This document shows positions 34,301 through 44,302 of a DNA stretch of 64,000 nucleotides, piece by piece. Within the stretch, counting starts at the first letter, position 1, and every line of letters starts with the position of its first letter. Where the stretch lies: positions 1 to 64,000 of the forward strand of contig JAUCBJ010006880.1 of NCBI GenBank assembly GCA_032718475.1. Direction: 5' to 3'. The notes under the pieces were generated by a model. The model searched no databases, was not told the DNA's origin, and saw nothing but the letters and a program-made list of their open reading frames with translations. The stretch is from Nemertoderma westbladi. Taxonomy: Eukaryota; Xenacoelomorpha; Nemertodermatida; Nemertodermatidae. Made by a program: the position numbers and the translations under genes.

Positions 34301-36271
34301 GTTGTCAATCACCTCTTTAGAGAAGGCTTCTCGGTTGTCATCCGCAGTGGTGCGCACCACTGAACAGGCGTTTGAAGGGCTTGAGATTATCCCAAAAGCC
34401 TGGATGGTCATCCAGTACTCCACCGGTTTCTGGTTGAGGTCTCCTTCAGGCCACCACAGAAATCGTAGGCTATCTCGATCCCTATCCAGCGCCTTGACTT
34501 GTAAGAACATGCCTTCTATATCTGAGGCGAAAGCGATTGAATATTGTCTTAATCTTAAGAGTATTCCCAACAAGGATTGGAGTAAGTTGGGTCCGGGTAA
34601 CAATTCGGAATTAAGGGATTGGCCCATATAGAGGGCGGAGCCGTCAAACACTACTCGTACCTCATGGGGTTTACCGGGTTTGGGAACGTAATGGTGAGTT
34701 AAATAATACGTTCTCTCAGTTATAGGTGTTTCTTCCGGTACTCGCTCCGCATATCCCTTGCTAATAAATTTCTTCAACTGCGTTTGATACATTTCTTTAG
34801 CTGAAGAATTTGCCGTAAGGCGTCGATGTAGTTGAGCAATTCTTTTCTCCGCCAAGGGTCTGTTGTTTATGAACTTTGGTTCTCGCTTTCGGACAGGTAG
34901 ACCGATCTCATATCTACCTTGATCTTTAAGAAAACGTGTAGTTGTCTCTTGGATCTGCTTGGCTCTTTCTTCCTCTACCGATAGGGCCTTATCGTAGGAA
35001 TTGGGCTCTACAGCCTCTTGAGTAAAGAATCTTACGGCGTGTTCATCCCGAGTCTTGGTATTATAACGTTCAATGACGTCATTAAGTTCGTCGTTATAGT
35101 CGTCTCGTTCTGATGGACGAAGGAGCTGACATAAGTTCACTTGGTTTTGCCAAGTCTCGTTTTCCTTAAGGAGATCAATGGTATTCTCCTCGTCGAAGAG
35201 TTGGTGGACATCGTCATTATCTGAGGAGTATGGTGTTCCCTCAGTTGGATCGTCTAACTCACTGCTCTCAACTTCCCATTCTCTTACTTGATATACCTGA
35301 TCTTTCGGTAATCTTTCCATGAGAGTTCTACGGGAAGGGCCAGTAAAGTACCAACCCACTCTAGTTCTTCCCGCATAAGCTTGTAGTGGTTGGGGTTGAG
35401 CAGGCCGTTTCTCCAATGTCTCGAGTGCTTCATGCGCATTTTGACCGATAAGTATTTGCATTCCAGGGTAATCGGTGTTGAATCTAGGTATTTCGAGCTG
35501 CTGGGTGAAATCGTCCTCATCCCAGTTATAAGGTTCCACTTGGCTGGTAGCGAAGTTCTTTATCGCCACCATTTTTACTGACCTTATACTATGTTCTCCT
35601 AGTTCATCCTGGGGGGTGGACAACGCACCTACATAATAATCCGCGATTACTGTAGATTTCCAAACCTGCATAATTCCTGACATGTTTAGCTTAGTTCGGA
35701 ACTTGGGTTGTCCAGCAAAGATGTCTTCGGCTAGTTCTTTGTCGATGAATGTTCCTGTGCTACCGGAGTCAAGGAGGGCGTTCACTATATAACTCCTTTT
35801 AGGTCCCTGGACCCTTAACTGTACTACAGGAAATTCTCGGATTCCTACATTGGAAGTTGGCGCTTTCCAAGATGGTTGTCGATCAGAAGTAGCTAGGGTG
35901 AGGTCGCTGTCTGTGTCTTTTTCATACGTAAGTGCTCGATACACTGCGGTATTTATCATGTAACAGGATTCATCTTCGTCGGAGAATTCATTCGTATAGA
36001 ATCCTTCCATCTCAGAACTTTGGTCAGTGTCGTTCACATCACTGAATTGGACATGTAGTTCGGAATCACTTACCTGACTCGGACTGTTTCGTTCGAATTC
36101 AGTGTGCAACAAAATATGATGTTTCGCACCGCACTTTGCACACCTTGTGTCGGAGTAACAGGTTCGCCGTTGGTGTCCTTGTCTGAGGCAATTATAACAC
36201 AACCGCTTATCCCACATGACTTCCCGTCTCTCTGTTAATGATTTCTTCAGGAATTCATCACACATATTCAA
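31400..36271 (-). CDS. pol: BEL/Pao pol polyprotein (zinc knuckles, protease, RT, RNase H, integrase)
   Basis: An intact open frame of 1,623 codons, mobilisation machinery of the element. Residues 25-55 hold two Cys/His motifs (CYNCLRQGHQRRTC, CAKCGAKHH). An aspartic protease active site LLDSGSTGTFID is at 167-178. The RT domain has an ASDIEGMFLQV block and the catalytic YMDD at about 662. Then come the BEL RNase H region (VFGDASDMGIG) and an H-x4-H / C-x2-C integrase zinc site. The integrase core is D, D and E in TGVDLFGPI (about 1290), SDKGTNFIGA (about 1353) and WGGSWERLI (about 1405). The first codon is TTG; the frame lies in -1 register to the preceding gag frame and opens only about 12 nt upstream, so it is probably made as a fusion with gag. 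No internal stop suggests recent activity. Confidence 0.95.
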   Translation of the reverse strand: MNMCDEFLKKSLTERREVMWDKRLCYNCLRQGHQRRTCYSDTRCAKCGAKHHILLHTEFERNSPSQVSDSELHVQFSDVNDTDQSSEMEGFYTNEFSDEDESCYMINTAVYRALTYEKDTDSDLTLATSDRQPSWKAPTSNVGIREFPVVQLRVQGPKRSYIVNALLDSGSTGTFIDKELAEDIFAGQPKFRTKLNMSGIMQVWKSTVIADYYVGALSTPQDELGEHSIRSVKMVAIKNFATSQVEPYNWDEDDFTQQLEIPRFNTDYPGMQILIGQNAHEALETLEKRPAQPQPLQAYAGRTRVGWYFTGPSRRTLMERLPKDQVYQVREWEVESSELDDPTEGTPYSSDNDDVHQLFDEENTIDLLKENETWQNQVNLCQLLRPSERDDYNDELNDVIERYNTKTRDEHAVRFFTQEAVEPNSYDKALSVEEERAKQIQETTTRFLKDQGRYEIGLPVRKREPKFINNRPLAEKRIAQLHRRLTANSSAKEMYQTQLKKFISKGYAERVPEETPITERTYYLTHHYVPKPGKPHEVRVVFDGSALYMGQSLNSELLPGPNLLQSLLGILLRLRQYSIAFASDIEGMFLQVKALDRDRDSLRFLWWPEGDLNQKPVEYWMTIQAFGIISSPSNACSVVRTTADDNREAFSKEVIDNIKRDIYMDDNLKSLPSVEEAIDVAKGTVECLKRGGFRLTKFTSNSREFLESIPVEDRGAKDLDLIKDDLPETKTLGLKWDTERDILFFQLKQRDNPVRTKRICLSILSTYFDPLGFISPVILIARSLVQQMWLENHSWDDPLKGELLKKWMKWEDSLPAIENFIISRSYFGHVLPTYSYQLHVFGDASDMGIGIVAYLRVETPDGIKVALVTSKALINNKLKVPRAELKAALYATAIGRNVTEQIDYPLEKTVYWTDALLVLEYITNEVCQFSVFVTNRVAIILSRTKMDQWRHCPGTINPADIASRGATPQELVDTPDWLGGPDFLYKEEEEWPPHLTTAEIRQAKGAEKVKPKTRASKSKLFKPMVDLSVLHTSGDDALDQKPTATNKFVVEIREKDWKSGIPDVSQGLSPLLQRAIHHYSSWNRLCKAVTYLKRCFHHHYSGMKTKGDTAPLTSVQVHVVKDLPKYKISDRFLKEKISYQEHEETNKQMLRLLQCYEDSDKYFLLLRNPQMHLRDRFSSTMIDGLIRVGGRLTNAPLSFDTKFPILIRNLEIQVKMIVDVHSKLYHAGRERVLSEIRTRYYFYKPRRALNQVLRNCIPCRKAFSRPLTQREAELPRERVSFYEPPFTNTGVDLFGPIEVYRARTIVKRWCVIFVCMTCRAIHLDMVNDLSTNSFLLSLRRQIARFGTSNTMRSDKGTNFIGANNEIKAYVKDWNQRQVDDQLRVTASSWTFNAADAPWWGGSWERLIRSVKTAFHFIVPCRAYLTDELLRTLMEEIAAYLNERPLMPVSSSPDSLEALTPAHFLLKKPVAMLPQSEITDGDEYCRQTWQLMQLLSRRFADHFEKHYLPTLQLRTKWFAQQENVSAGDMVLIVDADLPRKRWQTGRIIETHISDDGLVRSVELVVMRRNFKKPGIVFETQQLNRPVGRLCLLERDRELSGNYGRQDTLPTTTSLIQQTSRDSPA

Positions 36272-37415
36272 ACGGGGGTCCCGTCACATAGCACACATTT
36301 CGGTTTGATGTTACTTACCTTATTTTGAATAACATTGTGCACATTTGTTCTTTCTTCGGGCTTTCTCACCTGAATTCTCTTAGGAGACATAGGAGGAGTT
36401 TTTCTTACCTGTTCTCTCCTGTCATTGGTTCGAGACTTGAATTTACTTACCTGTTCTTTAGGCGTTTTATTGACATAATAAGATCTTTCAGTGTCTTTCC
36501 CGCTATCCTCTCCTTGAGAAGTCTGGCTTTCGCCGTCGTCGGTATAACACACTGGTGTTACTTTTCTCCTAGAAACGGGTTTCTCACTTACCTTGTTTTC
36601 CAGTGTCTTCTCTCTGGACTGTTTTAGGAGTTGTAATTTCACTTCTCCATCTACGAATGACATGAGATCAGCCATGGTAGGGTCTCGTCGTTGTTGTTCC
36701 ATCATATATAACACTTTCTTATCCCAGCGTGTACCTACTCCACCCTTAGGTAAAGTAGAAGCCACGGCTCCAATAACCATAGAACTCTGATATTCATGAG
36801 ACTTACCTAACCAATCTAATTGTCTACAGATCTCTTGAATCTCATCGGAAAACTCTATTATCCCGCTGCTAATGAACTTTCGGGGCGCTACTAATTTTGC
36901 ATACAAATATTTAGCTATGTTATTCCTATTACCATACCTGATGTTTAGTGTATCCCAAACTTGTCTTAATCCATCCGGATGTCCAATAAACTTTAACGCC
37001 ATTAACTTGGGAGATCCTTCCAAACACTCGATGAGGAATCTAAGTTTCTCTCCGTTAGATAGCACAGAGTTCTGTATGTTATCTTTGTAATATTCATTAA
37101 AAGGTAACCATTTCATCTCATCTCCATTGAACTTGACTATCTCTCCCACCTTTACCACTTGACGGGCTTCAGTTCTAGCCATTTGACGCGTAAAACTTTC
37201 TTGGGCCATCGTGTTATTTAATATCGAGTTATCGGTATATAAATTTCTCGGATTATTATCAAGTCTATATGGGATATCATTGTCAACAGGTTTATAATTA
37301 CCCTTAATAGGGTTTACTATAGGAGTTTCCACTTCGCTAGCAGTATAGATGCGTGTAGGCTCCACACCTTGCGCATGAAATACTTCAGACCTAACAGGTT
37401 GGACCAGGGTTGCAA
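36268..37415 (-). CDS. gag: BEL/Pao gag frame (DUF1759-like), ATG-less
   Basis: About 365-380 residues. The block LPFNEYYKDNIQNSVLSNG and then the EKLRFLIECLEGSPKLMAL segment match the DUF1759 region of BEL gag proteins, followed by W-D-T-L-N-I-R-Y-G-N. The C-terminal end is basic and finishes in CVLCDG, the first half of the Cys/His module that normally continues directly into the C-x2-C-L-x2-G-H knuckle. Here the second half is at the start of the pol frame, one base out of register. The frame has no ATG start; it is open up to about 37410, where it overlaps the previous frame in another register. Confidence 0.8.
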
Positions 37416-37639
37416 CTAACTAATTTATCGCGTTCTAACGCGATACTTTGCTGCACTTCTTGCAACTCTAACCTACTTTCCCTTACTGTGCCCTTGAACT
37501 GCTTAACAGTCTCCTGCATCTGCCCGAGCAGGAGATCCATCCCCCGCCATCTCTCATCCACCCACTCGACCGCCGAAGCGGGAGCCGCCAACGTTGTAGC
37601 AGGCAGACGAGGGACAACGGGCGACAAATCATTAATATT
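37391..37639 (-). CDS. Short gag-region frame directly after the TGA of the 634-codon ORF
   Basis: The frame is the same as that of the 634-codon ORF and continues immediately after its TGA for about 83 codons before a TAG. It encodes a helical, coiled-coil-like segment (DLLLGQMQETVKQFKGTVRE, then LELQEVQQSI) of the kind seen upstream of DUF1759 in BEL gags. It has no ATG in a useful position. It could be reached by TGA readthrough or lie beyond a recent nonsense change. Confidence 0.55.
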   Translation of the reverse strand, partial: NINDLSPVVPRLPATTLAAPASAVEWVDERWRGMDLLLGQMQETVKQFKGTVRESRLELQEVQQSIALERDKLVSCNPGPTC

Positions 37640-39544
37640 TCACTCGGAGTCCAGAACATGAACTGTCTCCTGGGCTGTTCTGCTGGGCACAGGTAGCTTA
37701 GTGCTATGCAAAGGGAATCTAGAGGTAGGTTCTGGGAGTACAGGTGTCTCTATCACCGAAGGGGTGGATTCGAGAACAGGCCTAATTATTTCAGGCTCAT
37801 CTACTATAGTAGGGAGTCTGTCTATTTTAATAATTTGGTCTGTGGGTTCTGTACTACCTAAGTCTGTGCTAACTAGTTGTTTTCGAACAGCTGGGGGCAA
37901 ATCAGGCAATTTCTGACGGTGGGACATTCTTCTACGTCTGCTGAGACGAGATCGATTTCTTCCGCCTTCAGGATCTGTTGTATCGCCCTCATCTGATGAT
38001 GTAAAACCCTGTCTCTTGGGAGTAGATCGACTCATCATCTGCATTTGACTAGCTGTTAACTGTTTATTTATGCAGTCCCGACTCTCCTGAATATCCTCCA
38101 ACTCCAGTTGGGTGGTCTCTTCAGCTGCTCTTCTTTCTGCTTCAGCCAATGCTAGCTTTCTTTCTGCTTCTACTGCTGCCACTGCCGCTTTTCTATCTGA
38201 TTCTGCCGCTGCAGCTTTTGCCTCTGCCGCTCTTCTTTCCGCTTCTACTGCTGCCACTGCCGCTTTTCTATCTGATTCTGCCGCTGCAGCTTTTGCCTCT
38301 GCCGCTTTTCTTTCCACTTCTGCCGCTTTTCTTTCTGCTTCTGCCTCTGCTGCTGCCGCTGCTGCTATCTTTCTGTCTTCTATACGTTTTTTCTTTACTT
38401 GTTCTTCTTGGACTCTAGTGATGCGGAGGCGTTCATCAAATTTAGCTTGGTTCGCAGCTCTCATATCCACATCGATTGCGTCCAACACAAGCTTGGCTCC
38501 TTCACTATTAGGGCTAAGCCCCTCCAGCCTTCTCCTCAACTCTTCATCACCTACAAAGCGTTGATAGTCTGACAGATAGATGTCAATAGCATCCCTCTTA
38601 TGCGGTTTCTCTGCTGTCGCTTCACTTTCCACTTGGGAAAATGTAGCGTCTGTGGATTCTTCATGGGTTGAGCGCTCAGCTAACTGAGATTTCCACGGGG
38701 CAGTTCTTTGAACTTGGAGATTCACCCGCTGTAACCAAGTCTTTACGGCAACTTGCAACGACGTGTCTTGTCTTCTTTTCGAAGCCTCCTCAAAGGCCGA
38801 TAGGATTAGTCTGATTCTTAGAATTCTTTCTCGAACTTGATAAAGCAGCTCTCCCTGCTCTTGAGGTCCTTGTGATTGTCTAAACAATTGTTCTTCTAAT
38901 CGCTCCATGGAGCTGAAGAATCCCTGTACGTATCCGGCTGCGGACCTCTTCCACACAGCTGGATCGATGGTTTCCTTGGTTACTCCCATCCTGTGTATGT
39001 CTTCCCAGGCAGCTTCCGATAAATCAAACGGGAGTCCGGGTCCGGGGAAGTTCCATTGCGACTCGACCATAGGCTTCAGTTCTTCCCTTGTGTATCCCGC
39101 ATAACGATCGTTAGTCGATCGCTTATTTCTCGCCCAATCAATCTGGTGTTCCTCCACCGCAATCAATAACCTTGTGAGTATGGCTGCAGGAAGGATGAGA
39201 AGGGGATCCGAATAAACCGCATCTGTCATCTTTGCTCCGTGCTCGGGTGTCAGCTCTACAGTATCCGCACTACTGGAGCTGTCGGGCCGCTGAGAAATAA
39301 GTTCTCGGCTCGTGGGTTGTTGCTGTTCTGCTGCTTCTTGGTCCCGCTTGACCTGAGCTCGAGTGCCTATGATAGACCTACGGTGTTGGACTAGCCTAGG
39401 GTCTGATATTACTACTGGAGGGATGATCTTTCTTACAGTAGGAGGTGAGTTGAACTTCGGTCTCACACGTTCCACACTCCTGTCTGGGTCACATATGGTT
39501 GTATCTAGGAGACTGTCTGACAGGTTTTGCTGTGTGTCAGACAT
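37640..39544 (-). CDS. 5' ORF of the BEL element, alanine/glutamate-rich coiled coil, function unknown
   Basis: 634 residues from an ATG, the first long ORF after the leader. Residues about 60-340 are mixed and include LYQVRERILRIRLILSAFEE. Residues about 375-505 are a strongly helical Ala/Glu/Lys repeat (ERKAAEAKAAAAESDRKAAV occurs twice), likely a long coiled coil. After this come a Ser/Arg-rich patch (RSRLSRRRRMSHRQK) and a Pro-rich end. A structural, capsid-like or RNP-assembly role is plausible from position and composition only. No domain family is recognised. The ORF ends with TGA, and the same frame stays open beyond it. Confidence 0.65.
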   Translation of the reverse strand: MSDTQQNLSDSLLDTTICDPDRSVERVRPKFNSPPTVRKIIPPVVISDPRLVQHRRSIIGTRAQVKRDQEAAEQQQPTSRELISQRPDSSSSADTVELTPEHGAKMTDAVYSDPLLILPAAILTRLLIAVEEHQIDWARNKRSTNDRYAGYTREELKPMVESQWNFPGPGLPFDLSEAAWEDIHRMGVTKETIDPAVWKRSAAGYVQGFFSSMERLEEQLFRQSQGPQEQGELLYQVRERILRIRLILSAFEEASKRRQDTSLQVAVKTWLQRVNLQVQRTAPWKSQLAERSTHEESTDATFSQVESEATAEKPHKRDAIDIYLSDYQRFVGDEELRRRLEGLSPNSEGAKLVLDAIDVDMRAANQAKFDERLRITRVQEEQVKKKRIEDRKIAAAAAAEAEAERKAAEVERKAAEAKAAAAESDRKAAVAAVEAERRAAEAKAAAAESDRKAAVAAVEAERKLALAEAERRAAEETTQLELEDIQESRDCINKQLTASQMQMMSRSTPKRQGFTSSDEGDTTDPEGGRNRSRLSRRRRMSHRQKLPDLPPAVRKQLVSTDLGSTEPTDQIIKIDRLPTIVDEPEIIRPVLESTPSVIETPVLPEPTSRFPLHSTKLPVPSRTAQETVHVLDSE

Positions 39545-39676
39545 GTTTGTTTGTACAGTTGAATGCCTACTGCTATATTACAGTTTAAGCAAGTCTAGTA
39601 ATTCAGTATCACTGTTAGCCTAGTAATTAATTACCGATACTGCTACTCAGCGTAGCGTGATATATATAATATATTA

Positions 39677-39930
39677 GAATACCGGTATGCTTATGGTATA
39701 TATAAGTATTATTACAGACTAGGTTTGTCACAGAATACCGGTAGGCAATTTCAGCACAAATATATAAATATATAATAGGCCTATCGTGAATACCGGTATA
39801 CAGCTTACACTTATAGTATATATATATAAGTATAATTACAGACTAGAATTGATTACAGAATACCGGTATATAATTTAGCCTAAATTTATAGAAATAAATA
39901 TAATAAGCCTATCGCGAATACCGGTATGTC
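39677..39930. repeat. Imperfect roughly 110-127-bp repeats with GAATACCGGTAT
   Basis: Blocks carrying GAATACCGGTAT, TATATATAAGTAT and TTACAGACTAG start at 39677 and 39788, and the head recurs at 39915. Confidence 0.75.
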
Positions 39931-40870
39931 AATTATTTTTAAATAATTGAATTTCTGAATTTTAGGGGTTACTTGGTTACTTTAACTTACTTTATTACCG
40001 TTATTTAAGCAGTAGTCCAACTGATATTAAGACCTAATTGTTGTAAGGCAGGCCTACTATTTATAAATCGTTTGAGTTGATTTATAGTATATATACCCGT
40101 TAAAATGGGTTTTTGTCAATATTTGAAATAAATGTTATTATTTCTGGGGGGAGTCACTACACAGAAGCTGTGTGCTCTCAGTGGAGTGTTACTTGTTGGA
40201 CACTAAAACAAATAATTCTAATTTACCTAAGTTACTTAATACTACAAATTACGTACAATTCTGGGTGAGATTATAATCTCTAAATAAACACAAAAATTTA
40301 CAAGTACGAATTTTTAGGGTAATTTTACAAGAAGTCTACAAACCAGCCTAACAAAGGGTTAGAATATCTGGTTATTACAACGGACAGGGTACTACGGTAT
40401 TTGAAAATAATAAGTAGTAGTAAATATACTGCGTTGTCCAGATAGGAAAATACCACCGTCTGACGACTTATAGCCGTATCGCTATAAGTACTACGTTATG
40501 TATCACGGAGTGTTCCTACCTAGAAGTTAATTACCGCGGTCTACCAGAACCAACGTGCCTATTAACCACTTTACAACACAAATATACTGTCTACACACCA
40601 ATTGCCTTCGGAAAGCACTGTACACTAAACCCTAAATTAGGTACAAGTACTTATACAACAAATAATCAGTAGTTAAAAATACTTGAACAGCTAAAAGAAC
40701 CACGGTATCTGCTGGAGTGACCGGGGCACAAAATCATCAGTCTTTACCTACGCCAAGCAGCCCTGATGTAGTACCGGGGTTAGTTTAACTATAACGGTAT
40801 ATATAACAAGCACAATTACTGTAGGAATTAACTTTGGGATATGAATGTTGCGAATAATTGCATAAACTCT

Positions 40871-41449
40871 GAAGAATAAATATTACGCTACGCGTACAGA
40901 CTACTCAAACAAAATGCAGACCAAATGCTGACAGACTACTATCAAGCCTAAACAAACTACGGTATATGCAGACTCCGAAATGGTTAGTTAGTATGCGTTC
41001 TAACCGAGTAGTACGTCTTATTCTTTCGAGGGGGTTTACCTCACAGCATTGGAAGCCCCTACGTTCCCAACTGGCACTTTATCGGACATACACTCTACAC
41101 ACACCGAAATCTCTTCAGACCTAACAACAGCCAGGCAAAATCCAGCCTACAAATTATCTAAATAAGAAATATTACGCTACCCGCACAAACTACACAAACA
41201 AAGTACAGACCAAACGCTGGCACACTACTATCAAGCCTAAACAAACTACAGTATATGCAGACTCCGAAATGGTTAGTTAGTATGCGTTCTAACCGAGTAG
41301 TACGACTTATTCTTTCGAGGGGGTTTACCTCACAGCACTGGCAGCCCCTACTTTCCTAACTAGTACTTTTTCGGACATACGCTCTACACACACTACAGTC
41401 CCCTCAGACTTAACAACAGTCAGACAACAGTCCAGCCTACAAATTATCT
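40871..41449. repeat. 289-bp tandem duplication in the BEL leader
   Basis: Two copies starting at ATTACGCTAC (40882 and 41171), both ending in CCAGCCTACAAATTATCT. They share CCGAAATGGTTAGTTAGTAT and TTCTTTCGAGGGGGTTTACC. They differ at about one base in ten, so they are older than the LTR pair. Confidence 0.9.
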
Positions 41450-41721
41450 GTACAATCTGAGCAGGCTTACACGCCTTCTGCTCAATATTGGCCTACAAAT
41501 AAATAATACTGACAGAAATAAGTACAATCCCAATAAAAACCAGGCGTCCCCGATTACTTATTAAGACCTACCGGTATATAATTATCAAAATCTAATAATA
41601 CTGCTGTACCTGTACTGCTGTAGGTACCGGTCCGGGTGGTTAGGTAGTCAGGCCTACTGGGTACCGGTTGCCGGTACTTCAGCTTTATTGCCTACTGCAA
41701 TACAGAAGCTATATCTGTTAT

Positions 41722-42892
41722 TGTTCGCGCTTTAAGACCTTTAGCAGTTTAACCTGCCAAATTGGGATGTCTTCTAGATAATAGATAGTCTTTAGCCTAT
41801 GACGAGTATTTGATACACTACATTAGCCGAAGCCAGTCTATGCGCGATCATTCACCCGCTGGATATACCCGGGAGACTGGATTCGGAAGCCTAACCGTAT
41901 TGTGATGTAGGCCTACTGTATTATTCGACTGATCGTAATATATAATCTCTGACAAATATTATTCACTTTCGGGAAATATTAACAGTTCCTTTAGGACGTG
42001 GCGCTCTAAATATGTAAACAGAGTTATGACTTAAACTAGACACAACGGGATGGCTATAGATTCACGTATATGGCGCATTCTTTAGGAGATGCTTTGTTAT
42101 CAGTTACAATCATACACAATACTGCACAATGCTGCACACCGATCTGCCGACCTTCACTAATTTTAGTCACATATAAAGAGAACAACAACCAATACATGTA
42201 GTGCCTATGAAATAGCATTAGATTCACTTCAAAACCACTTTAATGTAAGTCGCAATCGTTATATGTAACCGCTCTCTCTTACCTTCAGTATATCAAGAAG
42301 ATTGAGGGTTTGTAATTATTTATCAGTATTCCAAATATAATAATATTCCATCAACAGATATAATGAATAACCGACAGTAAATAGCAGTAAATTGTTAAGT
42401 TATGAATGGTTAAGTAATGATTGATATGGTTTGGATTGATAACAGATATACGTTCTATAATTAAGCCTACTAATGCTGGGCTAAAGACTGAAAACACAGA
42501 GAATCCGAAGCCGGTCTTCTAGGCTCAGGACAAAATGTAAACATTGACCCATAATGCATTGCGCGATTTCTCGGAGGTTTCTGTACAAAAAGCAGGAGAA
42601 TCGCTCTGATTGGTTGACCGAACAAAGAAACACCAGAGAACAAGGAAAAAGCTACACGTGTACAGCTCAGCTGTTAGCTGTCGTCATAGTAACTACACTG
42701 TTTCAAGAGGATCTAGCGCATTGCGTCATAGAATTGCTAATTATGTCCGCTAAAGTACACATACAGAAGAAATGGCTTTTTATGTCCACTAAAACACCAG
42801 TACAGTAAGGACACGGCCTTTTATGCCTGTTAAACCAACTACAGAGTACTTTGCGGGGAAAATAACCGGCTAATTCCGCAAAAGCTTTTACA
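41722..42892 (-). repeat. BEL/Pao 5' LTR
   Basis: 1,171 bp, TG...CA, nearly identical to the left copy. It would contain the promoter and the transcript start for the minus-strand element. The core promoter was not located. Confidence 0.96.
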
Positions 42893-42897
42893 ATGAA
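42893..42897. other. Target-site duplication, right (ATGAA)
   Basis: An exact copy of the ATGAA on the left side of the element. Confidence 0.9.
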
Positions 42898-44302
42898 TCA
42901 ACCCGGCAGGTTTCCTTCACTGGGGACAAATGACCAATTGGGTGTCCTATTTGGAAATGCCTGGGGCTAAACGGCCAATCACATCTTAGAATGTTCTGAG
43001 CTCCATTCACTACCCTGCACAGTGCACTTTATTTAATTACACTGTACCACTGAGTCAAGGCCACCTAAATAAGTTTATCTCAATATTGTTTAGATGGCCT
43101 TGCACTGAAGTCTCATGAAGTGGGTCTAAACGACTAAATGAGTATCATGTTCTAGCCCCGTTTCACCCCAATATTTTCCAATTGCCGTACGTTTTCTACC
43201 CACTTTTGGGACTTTGCGCCCCCTCTGACGCGAAGAATGGCCCCCAGCCCGTTCCCAGGCCCCTGGTTATTGCCGACTTTGCAAAGCTGTCGTACCCAAC
43301 GAAAGTTATACATATCTATGCCATACATAACGTACGCTATGATGCCATACCAACCAGCCATATTGTATTTATTATGAGACAGTGACTGATAAATAATCAG
43401 CTGTTATCCTGCGCAGCTACAGTAGCTGTATGGTAAGGTAACATAGCAACGACGTAAATATTAGCATTATACTGCTTTAACGATGTACCGGTTAGTCAGC
43501 ACTCATAAGTCAGGATTACCTTCTCAACAACCGTAACAGAGTTTGGTCTTAGTCTGGTTAGATTAGATTAGATATTTATTGACAAAGCAATACAATAGGT
43601 AGCGTTTCAGAGGTTACGTTAGGGTCGTTGTATGCCCGTTTTTTTTTAACATTAGGGAAATATTACATTAATTTGGCGCTTTTCCAAACGCGCACTTAGA
43701 ATGTATCCTGTCTGCCTGGTACAACCTGGGCTGCCGACATGTTCATGTTACGTAGCAATATTGCATGCTAACAGAAACAGACTGGCAGATGACCCGAATG
43801 CGAACAGCCGGATGCCTATTCAGCTATTGCAATACCGGTAATATGGTATTGTCTTTCTCTGTTTGGCTAACGCATCGCTCTGTAGTCTGGTCTGTACCGA
43901 CAGACCGGTAGGCGTTATGTTGCCTACTCTCTCTGGTCTGGTCGAACCGGGTTGGTACCGGCGCGTTTCCGCTATCTTTGTTGAATACCGGTTCCGACTA
44001 TTTTCAGGTATATCTCGCTATTTGCAATTGCAACTGTAACATAACGTATCGGTTCGGTAATACTAAAGAAATATTTACAAAGTGTGTCATTGAATTGCTT
44101 TTAATTTGCTAAAAAGTAAATAAGGTAAATTGTACGTCCCCAAATAACGTATTGTTACTTATTATTTAAATGTATATGTGAATTAGGCCAAGTTTAGCAC
44201 AGTTACCGCTACCATCTTACCGTTAGGCCTATTACACACGGCTAATCGCTCAATTCAACTTACAAACTTTCTTCAGAAGTTAAGAAATAAATACGACCAG
44301 CA
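42898..44302. other. Intergenic, upstream of IFT56
   Basis: No gene. It holds scattered TACCGGTA words and, in the last 150 bp, the presumed promoter and 5' UTR of IFT56, for which no core element was identified. Confidence 0.4.

Larger units (their letters stand above)
39545..41721. other. BEL element leader, about 2.2 kb
   Basis: Between the 5' LTR and the first ORF. It has no long frame. It contains repeated GAATACCGGTAT blocks (39677-39930) and a 289-bp tandem duplication (40871-41449). A primer-binding site starting with TGG was not found next to the LTR; the sequence after it on the minus strand is ATAACAGATATAGC. Confidence 0.6.
25558..42892 (-). mobile_element. Complete, unusually large BEL/Pao LTR retrotransposon (about 17.3 kb)
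   Basis: Two direct LTRs beginning TG and ending CA enclose same-strand coding frames and are flanked by a perfect 5-bp target duplication. In the direction of transcription (minus) the order is: 5' LTR, a leader of about 2.2 kb, a 634-codon ORF, a short in-frame continuation, a gag frame with a DUF1759-like segment, a 1,623-codon pol (zinc knuckles, protease, RT, RNase H, integrase), about 1.6 kb without a gene, a 132-codon ORF, a 442-codon Cys/His-knuckle ORF running into a basic 148-codon frame, the polypurine tract and the 3' LTR. The LTRs differ by only three substitutions and one 5-nt indel that I could find, so insertion was recent. BEL elements are commonly 6-10 kb; this is about twice that. 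Confidence 0.95.

Noticed and set aside
38112-38564. Plus-strand Ser/Ala-rich frames at 38.1-38.6 kb
   Set aside because: They are the antisense shadow of the Ala/Glu coiled coil of the minus-strand 634-codon ORF.
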